Origin: Moorella humiferrea | Lineage (GTDB): Bacteria; Bacillota; DSM-521; Neomoorellales; Neomoorellaceae | Direction of reading: 5' to 3' | Assembly: GCF_039233145.1 (NCBI RefSeq) | Contig: NZ_CP136419.1 | Coordinates: forward strand, 2,082,001-2,146,000 | Length of the DNA: 64,000 nucleotides | Made by a program: the position numbers and the translations under genes | Notes under the pieces: generated by a model | Seen by the model: the letters and a program-made list of their open reading frames with translations, nothing else | Databases searched by the model: none | What the model was told of the DNA's origin: nothing | In this document: positions 50,352-57,808 of the stretch, piece by piece | How positions within the stretch are numbered: position 1 is the stretch's first letter | How the letters are laid out: each line of letters begins with the position of its first letter

Positions 50352-51320
50352 TTAGCGTACGTTCCCCGTGGTCAGGGCTAGTAATGCCATCCTGATGGGT
50401 ACGCCGTTGTGGGCCTGGCGGAAGTAGGCCGCACCAGCATAGGTGTCGACTGATACGGCAATCTCGTTTACCCGCGGCAGGGGGTGTAAGATGCTCATGC
50501 CTTTTTTGGCGGCGGCTACTATTTCGTCGTTGACGATGTAGGAGTCTTTCACGCTTTCGTATTCTTCCTGGCTAGGGAAGCGTTCCCGCTGGATGCGTGT
50601 TACATAGAGGATGTCGGCTTCGGCTACCGCTGCTTTTAAGTCTGCTGTTTCTTCTACTTTAATGCCTTCTTGCTTTAGTTCGTTAGTTATTTCTTCCGGC
50701 ATCTTTAGCTGCGGGGGTGAGACAAAGATCATGTCGCAGCCGTAGTGTTTTAGTAGATAGACCAGGGAGTGCACGGTGCGGCCGTACTTTAAGTCTCCCA
50801 GCAGGGCTACCTTCATTCCTTCTACATGTCCGTGCTCTTTGATAATGGTGTAAATGTCTAAGAGGGCCTGGGTGGGGTGCTGCCCGGTGCCGTCCCCGGC
50901 GTTGATTACCGGGTGTTCGGCGGCTTCCGCCGCTTCCTGGGCTGCTCCTTTTATGGGACTGCGGACGACGATTACGTCTACATATCCGTCGACTACTTTG
51001 ATGGCGTCGTGCAGGGTTTCTCCTTTGGCCGTGGACGAGGTCTGCATCTGCGGCGTTTCGGATACTGTGATAACATTTCCTCCCAGCCGCTGCATGGCTG
51101 CTTCGAAGGACAGGCGCGTGCGCGTGCTGGGTTCGAAAAACAGGGAGGCCATGATTTTACCGTCCATATCATACAACCGCCGCTTGTTGACCAGGGCGTC
51201 TTCATAGTAGGCTGCCGTCTTCATGATCAGTTGCAGTTGGGCAAAGCTTAGGTCCCTGGCAGATAATACATCTTGGCCTTTTAATAGTTCCATTTCTTCC
51301 GGGGTGGGTTTTTGCAGCAT
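50352..51320 (-). CDS. pyrB: Aspartate carbamoyltransferase catalytic chain
   Basis: A 322-residue enzyme that joins carbamoyl phosphate and aspartate. FFEPSTRTRLSFEAAM (about 64-79), the GTGQHPTQALLD block and HPLPRVNE are intact. The start at 51320 (MLQKPTPEEM) lies 12 bases after AGGAGG; a longer frame reads into the pyrC end. Only pyrC and carbamate kinase accompany it; no carA, carB, pyrD or pyrI is present. It may therefore be a duplicate used catabolically, releasing carbamoyl phosphate from carbamoyl aspartate for the kinase. Confidence 0.9.
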   Translation of the reverse strand: MLQKPTPEEMELLKGQDVLSARDLSFAQLQLIMKTAAYYEDALVNKRRLYDMDGKIMASLFFEPSTRTRLSFEAAMQRLGGNVITVSETPQMQTSSTAKGETLHDAIKVVDGYVDVIVVRSPIKGAAQEAAEAAEHPVINAGDGTGQHPTQALLDIYTIIKEHGHVEGMKVALLGDLKYGRTVHSLVYLLKHYGCDMIFVSPPQLKMPEEITNELKQEGIKVEETADLKAAVAEADILYVTRIQRERFPSQEEYESVKDSYIVNDEIVAAAKKGMSILHPLPRVNEIAVSVDTYAGAAYFRQAHNGVPIRMALLALTTGNVR

Positions 51321-51382
51321 ATGGGTTGAATTCCTCCTATATTTAGAATGAAATATAAGCGATTTTTGTTTTGCCTTTTGGG

Positions 51383-52681
51383 TTAAACCAATAGCCTTCC
51401 GTCTTCCATGACTATCCGGCCTCCGACGATGGTCATTACGGCTTTGCCTTTTAGCCAGCGGCCGTGCTGCGGGCAGTTCCTGCTTTTGGAGGCGCTTTCG
51501 TTGACATCGACCTGCCATTCTAGGTCGGGATCGATTACTACTATATCGGCGTCCCCGCCTATATCCAGGGTGCCTTTATTTAAACCTAAGAGCTTCGCTG
51601 GGTTGCACGTCATCTTGGCCAGGGCTTCCGGTAAACTTAATAATCCGCTGTGGACCATTTCTGTTAGTACTACACCCAGGGCTGTTTCCAGGCCGATTAA
51701 TCCAAAGGGTGCTTCTTTAAAATTACGTTCTTTTTCTGCTCTCGTGTAAGGTGCGTGATCAGTCGCAATAACTTCTATGGTCCCGTCTACCAGGCCCTCT
51801 TTTAATGCTTCCTGATCTCGTTTGCTGCCAAAGGGCGGTTTTATCTTGAAACGTCCTTCCAGGGTCTGGACATCTTCTTCTGTCGTATTTAAATAATGGG
51901 ATATTACTTCGCCTGTGACTTTTATGCCCCGCTTTTTACCTTCGCGGATTAATTCTACCGACCGTGCGCATCCTACATGACAGATGTGTACCCTGCCGCC
52001 GGTTTCTTCGGCCAGCAGTATGTCCCGCGCGACCATTACCGCTTCTGAGGTGTACGGTATCCCTCTTATTCCTAAACGCCGTGCGACTTCGCCGTCGTTT
52101 ATTACCCCTTCGCCTGTGATGGTACGGTCTTCGCAGTGCACTGCTAGTACTTTGTTTAGGGCCCCGGCGATAATTAATGCCTGGCGCATTAATCCGGCAT
52201 TGCTTACCGGCTGCCCGTCGTCGGAAAAGGCTACGCATCCGGCTTCTATTAGTTCGGCAAAGGGTGCCAGCTCCTCGCCCTTTTGCCCCAGGGTTATGGC
52301 CCCGTAAGGTAGCACATTGACTATGCCTTCGCGTCTGCTCTTGGAAAGCACATATTCAACTACAACCGGGTTATCGCATACGGGATTGGTGTTGGGCATG
52401 GCGATTAGTGTCGTAAAACCGCCCCGCGCTGCTGCCCGCGTCCCGCTTTTAAAGTCTTCCCTTTCTGGGTAACCTGGGTCGCGCAGGTGACAGTGGATAT
52501 CTATAAGCCCAGGCGCTACTACTTTGCCTTCGACGTTCTTTACCTGGGCCGTCCCCGCCTCTAGATCTTTATCTATCTTCGCAATCTTGCCGTCTTCTAT
52601 TAGCACATCCGCTATTATGTCTACTTTGTTGCCTGGGTCGATTACTCGGCCGCCTTTGAGGAGAATTTTGCTTCCTAACAA
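51383..52681 (-). CDS. pyrC: Dihydroorotase, class I
   Basis: A 432-residue metal-dependent cyclic amidohydrolase. DIHCHLRDPGYPERED holds the HxH metal site (about 60-75), AVHCEDR and ICHVGCAR add ligands, and ATDHAPYT carries the catalytic aspartate (about 305). The start is TTG after GGAGGT. The reaction is reversible, and with PyrB and carbamate kinase it could degrade dihydroorotate. An allantoinase-like activity is an alternative that motifs alone cannot exclude. Confidence 0.88.
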   Translation of the reverse strand: MLGSKILLKGGRVIDPGNKVDIIADVLIEDGKIAKIDKDLEAGTAQVKNVEGKVVAPGLIDIHCHLRDPGYPEREDFKSGTRAAARGGFTTLIAMPNTNPVCDNPVVVEYVLSKSRREGIVNVLPYGAITLGQKGEELAPFAELIEAGCVAFSDDGQPVSNAGLMRQALIIAGALNKVLAVHCEDRTITGEGVINDGEVARRLGIRGIPYTSEAVMVARDILLAEETGGRVHICHVGCARSVELIREGKKRGIKVTGEVISHYLNTTEEDVQTLEGRFKIKPPFGSKRDQEALKEGLVDGTIEVIATDHAPYTRAEKERNFKEAPFGLIGLETALGVVLTEMVHSGLLSLPEALAKMTCNPAKLLGLNKGTLDIGGDADIVVIDPDLEWQVDVNESASKSRNCPQHGRWLKGKAVMTIVGGRIVMEDGRLLV

Positions 52682-52712
52682 TTCTAATTTAACCTCCTTA
52701 TATTTTGTTGTT

Positions 52713-52735
52713 TGTATACAGTATTCATGATTATA
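52713..52735 (-). promoter_or_regulatory. pyrC promoter region with TGTATACA palindrome
   Basis: A TATAAT at 52730-52735 (minus strand) predicts a start near 52723. The palindrome TGTATACA (52713-52720) lies directly on the initial transcribed bases, a repressor-type position. No clear -35 is visible. Confidence 0.45.
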
Positions 52736-52821
52736 AAAATGATCATTCTCGAAAAAAATGGTGCTTCCCTTTGTATGAAATCAACATTTTTAAAGGAATA
52801 CATTTATAAACCGCTAATAAT

Positions 52822-53532
52822 TTATCCGGCCGAAAGGTACGATTCCTTTACAATGCTATTTTCCTGCAATTCTTCTTTTAAGCCCTCGAGAATTATGCTA
52901 CCTTTTTGCAGTACATAACCACGTTCTGCGACTGAAAGTGCTTTTTGTGCATTTTGTTCAACAAGGAGAATAGCAATCTTTTTTTCTTCCTTTATCCTTT
53001 TAATAACAGAAAAAACTTCGTTCACTGTTGCTGGAGCTAATCCTAGAGAGGGCTCATCCATTAATAAAATCTTTGGATCGGCAAGCAAGGCCCTGGCTAT
53101 ACCCAGCATTTTTCTTTCGCCGCCGCTCAATGTTCCTGCTTTCTGATGAAATCTTTCTTTAAGCCTTGGGAAAATATTTAACACTTCTTCCATCCTTAGA
53201 GCAATTTTCTTTTTATCATTTTCGTAATAGGCTCCCATAAGGAGATTTGTTTCCACAGTTAATTTAGGAAATAAACCTTCTCTTTCCGGAACAATAGCAA
53301 TGCCCAAAGGAATAATTTTATGCGAAGGTAAAGTATCAATCCTTTGTCCATTAAAAACAACTTCGCCCTTTACTGGTTTAACCATACCTATAATAGTTTT
53401 CAGCAGAGTAGTCTTACCAGCACCGTTAGCACCAAGCATACATACAGCCTCTCCGGGGTTTACCTTGATATTTACACCCATTAACATTGGTATCTGGCCA
53501 TATTTAGTATAAACCTGCCGTAATTCCAACAT
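52822..53532 (-). CDS. livF: Branched-chain amino acid type ABC transporter ATPase, LivF
   Basis: A 236-residue ABC ATPase. Walker A GANGAGKTT near 38, LSGGERKMLGIARAL near 136 and LMDEPSLGLAP are intact. The ATG at 53532 follows GGGAGGA; the longer frame overlaps livG. It is the last of five genes of a complete Liv-type importer. The substrate is probably not an amino acid given the flanking Mo hydroxylases, but sequence does not decide. Confidence 0.92.
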   Translation of the reverse strand: MLELRQVYTKYGQIPMLMGVNIKVNPGEAVCMLGANGAGKTTLLKTIIGMVKPVKGEVVFNGQRIDTLPSHKIIPLGIAIVPEREGLFPKLTVETNLLMGAYYENDKKKIALRMEEVLNIFPRLKERFHQKAGTLSGGERKMLGIARALLADPKILLMDEPSLGLAPATVNEVFSVIKRIKEEKKIAILLVEQNAQKALSVAERGYVLQKGSIILEGLKEELQENSIVKESYLSAG

Positions 53533-53536
53533 AATT

Positions 53537-54301
53537 CTATCCTCCCAAATATGCACTACGTACTTGCTCATTTTTACTAACTTCGCTAAAAGTTCCTTCG
53601 GCAATCTTTTTGCCGGCATTGAAAACAACCACGCGCTCAGAAATACTGGAAATAACTTGCATGTCGTGTTCGATAATGATAATACTTATTTTTTTGTTTT
53701 TCTCCCTTATTTTGTTGATATCTTTTATCATTTGCATCGTCTCTTCTGCATTTAGTCCCGCTGTGGGTTCATCTAGAAGCAACAGCCTGGGTTCCCCCAC
53801 TATGGCTCTCGCAACCTCTATACGCCGTCTGTCAATTAGAGGTATAGTTGTTATAGGTTCATAACACTTTTTTACAAGTTCAGGATTAAAGTGTGCCAGT
53901 ATTTCAAAGCATTTCTCAATACTCTCTTTGATCTCGGCGCGGCAGTAATTAGGTTTTAAAATGGCCTGCCACCAGCTTGTTTTTTGTTTACTATAAAGAC
54001 CTAACAACATGTTATCTAAAACACTCAGTTTCAGGCATAATCTATTTGTTTGAAAGGTACGGGAAATACCCTTTTGACGTACGATATCAGGGGAGGCACC
54101 TGTGATATCCTCTTGCTGAAAAATTATCTTACCATTTGTCGGTTTGTATATACCACTTACTAAATTAAGAAAAGTAGTTTTCCCTGAGCCGTTTGGCCCT
54201 ATTAACCCTACAATTTCATCAGCAATGGTAAAATCGACACCATCAACTGCTCTTAAACCACCGAAATTTATAGTCAGGTTCTCCGTCCTTAAAACCTCCA
54301 T
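53537..54301 (-). CDS. livG: Branched-chain amino acid type ABC transporter ATPase, LivG
   Basis: A 254-residue ABC ATPase with GPNGSGKTTFLNLVSG near 35, the LivG-specific extra helical region in the middle (KQKTSWWQAILKPNYCR), Walker B LLLLDEPTAGLN and switch His in IIIEHDM. The usual LSGGQ signature is replaced by TTIPLIDRRRIEVARAI, a strong deviation in the signature motif that is worth noting. It overlaps nothing and lies 3 bases after livM. Confidence 0.88.
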   Translation of the reverse strand: MEVLRTENLTINFGGLRAVDGVDFTIADEIVGLIGPNGSGKTTFLNLVSGIYKPTNGKIIFQQEDITGASPDIVRQKGISRTFQTNRLCLKLSVLDNMLLGLYSKQKTSWWQAILKPNYCRAEIKESIEKCFEILAHFNPELVKKCYEPITTIPLIDRRRIEVARAIVGEPRLLLLDEPTAGLNAEETMQMIKDINKIREKNKKISIIIIEHDMQVISSISERVVVFNAGKKIAEGTFSEVSKNEQVRSAYLGG

Positions 54302-54304
54302 CTA

Positions 54305-55537
54305 CTATTTACCCCCTAAAACTGCCTTAATATTAATCTTTTCATCTAACCCATCTCCTGTTTCATATTTACGGTTCCTTTTAGGAAGCAATCCTTGGGG
54401 GCGTACAAGCAAGATAATGATTAAAATAATGGCATACATTAGCATGCGATAGTCAGCAAAATCGCGTAGTTTTTCATCCATAATAGTCAACATAATAGCC
54501 CCCAGGATTACCCCCAATACATTATCCATACCGCCCAGGATTACCATACATATTAATACCAGGGATTTGCTAAAATCGAAATCTTCGTTTCCTATAAAGC
54601 TTATATAGTGAGCATATAAGGCGCCAGCAACACCAGCAAAAGCAGCTCCTAGAGAAAAAGCTAAAAGTTTTATTTTAGTTAGATTTATGCCTTGAGTTGA
54701 TGCAACAATCTCATCTTGCTCTATTGCATTCCAGGCAAGACCAATACGGGAATTATATAAACGTGAAGCCACGATAGCAGCCAAACCTACTAATAAAAAT
54801 ACAAGGTAAAAATAATTTGTCTGGTACGATAGTTTTACTGTAAATATTTCTAAGGGTTTACGAAAGGAATAACCAAAGATCTGATAACCGGGAATACCCG
54901 GAATACCATTTGGTCCACCTACCCAATCAGTATTTATTATCATTAACGTGAAAATAACTTGAAAAGCTATGGTTACCAACGATAAATAATATCCTCGAGT
55001 TTTTAAAGCAGGATATCCAAAAATAAACCCTAAAAGAGACGCCATAATTATAGCAAATATCATTCCGATCCAAGGTGATACACCATATTTAACCGCTAAA
55101 ATTGCTGAAGTATATGCACCTGCACCATAAAAAGCTGCAGGAGCAAAATTCACCATTCCTGCGCTTCCTAACTGAAAATTTAGGCCCAAAGCTATGATGC
55201 TATAGATACCAGCCATAATCGCAATATGCATAATATAGCTATTACCACTCACAAATAGCGGAAGTATCAAAACAAAAACCATTACAACTATAAAAGCTTT
55301 AGCCTTTTGATTTTCCATTACCTCGTAAACTTTTTCAATGCTTTTGTTACGCTCACCTACAATAATTAAGCATAAACCTAAAGCCAGCATTAAAAGGGTA
55401 ACAGGTAATGTGCTTACTAAGGCAACATAAAGAATTAGACAAATTGCTATGCTTACTGCTACTGCTAATACACCTTCATTAAATGTAGTTCTTTTATTTA
55501 CCATTCCTGCTTTAGCACCTACCTTGTTAATCTTCAA
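54305..55537 (-). CDS. livM: Branched-chain amino acid type ABC permease, LivM
   Basis: A 410-residue permease with about ten membrane segments; SIIALGLNFQLGSAGMVNFAPAAFYGAGAYTSA-type sequence near residue 115 is the family signature. An N-terminal region of about 80 residues adds extra hydrophobic segments. The start is uncertain: TTG at 55537, immediately after the livH stop, or ATG at 55504; neither has a strong ribosome site. Confidence 0.9.
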   Translation of the reverse strand: MKINKVGAKAGMVNKRTTFNEGVLAVAVSIAICLILYVALVSTLPVTLLMLALGLCLIIVGERNKSIEKVYEVMENQKAKAFIVVMVFVLILPLFVSGNSYIMHIAIMAGIYSIIALGLNFQLGSAGMVNFAPAAFYGAGAYTSAILAVKYGVSPWIGMIFAIIMASLLGFIFGYPALKTRGYYLSLVTIAFQVIFTLMIINTDWVGGPNGIPGIPGYQIFGYSFRKPLEIFTVKLSYQTNYFYLVFLLVGLAAIVASRLYNSRIGLAWNAIEQDEIVASTQGINLTKIKLLAFSLGAAFAGVAGALYAHYISFIGNEDFDFSKSLVLICMVILGGMDNVLGVILGAIMLTIMDEKLRDFADYRMLMYAIILIIILLVRPQGLLPKRNRKYETGDGLDEKINIKAVLGGK

Positions 55538-56461
55538 TCAAACTTTTTCTATGGATCTTTCACCAATAACACCTTCAGGTTTGAATAAAATAAAGAAAAC
55601 AACCATCAAAAAAGCCACCACACTTGCATAGGCTGTACCACCGGGCACAAAGGCGCTTACAAACACCTCAATAAAAGCTATTATCATGCCCCCGACTATT
55701 GCACCATATACATTGCCCAATCCACCAACTACAGCAGCACAAAAACCTTTTAACCCATACATCGACCCCATATCAAAACGTATAACATCATAATATGAAG
55801 CAACCAAAACGCCACCGAAACCCAAAATAAGTCCACCGATTAGAAAAGTAATATATACCACTTTCTGCCAATTTATTCCAACCATTATCGCAGCTTCTCT
55901 ATTTTGTGAAACCGCTTGAATAGATATTCCCATTTTAGTTTTGTTAACAAATAAATATAGTAAAGCAACTAATACTACCGTTGCTAAAACAATAATTATA
56001 TTTCTCCAAGAAAGCAAAGCTATGTCTGATAAAAAACCGCTAGGAAGCAGTTGGGGGAAGTTTTGGGGATTACGACCCTGGGGGTAAAATATACCTATTA
56101 ACTCCCTTAAGGCGACACCGGCGGCAATTGTACTTAAAAGAGGCATAAGCGAACTCTTGTTTTCAAAGGGTTTTATAATAAAACGGTAAAGCAATAACAT
56201 TAAAAAACCTGTTGTTATGGCTCCTGTTACTACAATAATTATTGCACTTAAAAATTGAGGTAATAGCTGATTTAAGGCTGCGTAAAGTCCAGCAATCGTC
56301 ACAAGAGCAGTAACGCAAAAGGCGGCAAAAATGGCTACATCACCGGCACAAAACACGACAATGTCCATCACACCAAAAAATAAGGAAAAACCTATTGCTA
56401 CCAGTGAATAAGTACATCCTAACATAATCGCATTTATTATTTGCGACAATAATAGCTCCAT
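55538..56461 (-). CDS. livH: Branched-chain amino acid type ABC permease, LivH
   Basis: A 307-residue permease starting MELLLSQIINAIMLGC after AAGGAGGTC. IGFSLFFGVMDIVVFCAGD is a typical LivH N-terminal block, and a GLGNVYGAIVGG motif lies in the second half. The long frame upstream runs through livK and is not coding. It is separated from livK by a perfect 19-bp hairpin that probably sets the expression ratio. Confidence 0.92.
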   Translation of the reverse strand: MELLLSQIINAIMLGCTYSLVAIGFSLFFGVMDIVVFCAGDVAIFAAFCVTALVTIAGLYAALNQLLPQFLSAIIIVVTGAITTGFLMLLLYRFIIKPFENKSSLMPLLSTIAAGVALRELIGIFYPQGRNPQNFPQLLPSGFLSDIALLSWRNIIIVLATVVLVALLYLFVNKTKMGISIQAVSQNREAAIMVGINWQKVVYITFLIGGLILGFGGVLVASYYDVIRFDMGSMYGLKGFCAAVVGGLGNVYGAIVGGMIIAFIEVFVSAFVPGGTAYASVVAFLMVVFFILFKPEGVIGERSIEKV

Positions 56462-56476
56462 AAAATTGACCTCCTT

Positions 56477-56525
56477 TAATCCTTTACTGGCTGGCAACAT
56501 TTTAGCGCCAGCCAGTAAAGGATTA
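56477..56525 (-). repeat. Perfect 19-bp hairpin between livK and livH
   Basis: Arms 56477-56495 and 56507-56525 are exact complements (core TTTACTGGCTGGC) with an 11-base loop. It lies between the binding-protein stop and the livH ribosome site, without a T tract. It probably protects the livK mRNA or attenuates transcription into livHMGF. Confidence 0.85.
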
Positions 56526-56537
56526 CTACTTAATTTA

Positions 56538-57752
56538 TTATTTTGTACCCGGTAGTTTACGTTGACCGGCTTTATATTTTGAGTCGTCCCAATCAACCCA
56601 TTTGCCATCTTCAACCACATAAATAGTGCTTGCAACGTTTGTTGTCTGGCCAGTTTCGTCAAAGCTTGTTGTGCCCAGCAGGCCGGTATAACTAATTTTA
56701 GCAATGGCATCAACTAATTTAGCGCGATCGGGACCGACCTTTTTCAAAGCTTCAACAATTATATTTGCAGCGTCATATGCATAGGGCCCATATGCACCAT
56801 ACGGCTCCTTAAATCCAGCCTTTTGATAAGCTTCTTCAAAAGCTTTACCACCCTCAAGCTTGTTAATGCTTTTACCAGGTTTAGTTGCAATTACCCCTTC
56901 AGCAGCTTCTTTCCCGGCAGTTTCGATAAATTTATCATCAACTATCCCGGAAATACCCACCATCAATAAATCTTTCATCCCTAATTCAACCATTTGTTTT
57001 CTTACTAAAGCTGCTTCCATTACAACGCCGCCAAAATATAATCCATCAACATTAGCAGCTTTAATTTTACTTAAAATGGGCCGGAAGTCATTTTGTCCAA
57101 CCTGGATCTCATCTATAGAGACAATTTCCGCACCAGGATACTTACTGATTTCACTCTTCCAGGCTTCAGTGTTGCTCTTACCATAGGTTGTTGTGTCAGA
57201 AATAATCGCCCATTTCTTGCGTCCCAGCGTGTTAACTACAAAATTAGCTAAAGGAAGGTTCTCCTGCTTTTGGGTCGGACATACACGAGTAATGTAGGGA
57301 TAATTTTCTTTACTGGTAAGTTTTGGGCCAATCGCCCCCCAAATTACTAGTGGTACACCCGCGGACTTAAAGATGGGTATTGTTGCTTCCGCTACAGGCG
57401 AATTCCAGTGACCGCTGGCAGCAACTACATCAGGATCAGCCACTGCTTTCTGTGCAGCTGAAGCACCTGTACCGGGGTTGGAGGCGTCATCTAGATCGAT
57501 TACCTCCACTTTAAAAGGAAGCTTGCCAGAAGAATTCGCTTGATCAATGGCAAGTTTAAAAGCATTTCTGGCCCCAACTCCCTGCATGGCATTCGGGCCG
57601 GTTAGAGGTCCAAGAAAAGCTACTTTTACAGTTTTTGTCCCCGCTGTTTTGCTTTCTTCCTTAGCCTTACTTCCACCACAACCTGCCATTAAAGTAACAG
57701 CCATACCTAGTACCAATAATACAACTAACCATTTTACCTTGCCTTTTTTCAT
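56538..57752 (-). CDS. livK: Branched-chain amino acid type ABC transporter substrate-binding lipoprotein
   Basis: A 404-residue periplasmic-binding-protein-like lipoprotein. The ATG at 57752 follows AGGAGGGA; a Met seven codons upstream lacks a ribosome site. The signal MKKGKVKWLVVLLVLG is followed by lipobox LMAGC. FLGPLTGPNAMQGVGA starts the mature type I fold. Its ligand is unknown. The position between a Mo hydroxylase operon and pyrimidine-type genes hints at a heterocycle or its breakdown product. Confidence 0.9.
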   Translation of the reverse strand: MKKGKVKWLVVLLVLGMAVTLMAGCGGSKAKEESKTAGTKTVKVAFLGPLTGPNAMQGVGARNAFKLAIDQANSSGKLPFKVEVIDLDDASNPGTGASAAQKAVADPDVVAASGHWNSPVAEATIPIFKSAGVPLVIWGAIGPKLTSKENYPYITRVCPTQKQENLPLANFVVNTLGRKKWAIISDTTTYGKSNTEAWKSEISKYPGAEIVSIDEIQVGQNDFRPILSKIKAANVDGLYFGGVVMEAALVRKQMVELGMKDLLMVGISGIVDDKFIETAGKEAAEGVIATKPGKSINKLEGGKAFEEAYQKAGFKEPYGAYGPYAYDAANIIVEALKKVGPDRAKLVDAIAKISYTGLLGTTSFDETGQTTNVASTIYVVEDGKWVDWDDSKYKAGQRKLPGTK

Positions 57753-57808
57753 GTTTTTCCCTCCTGTTTCCAAAATTTACTATAGTGATATACGTTGTTA
57801 AACTCTTT

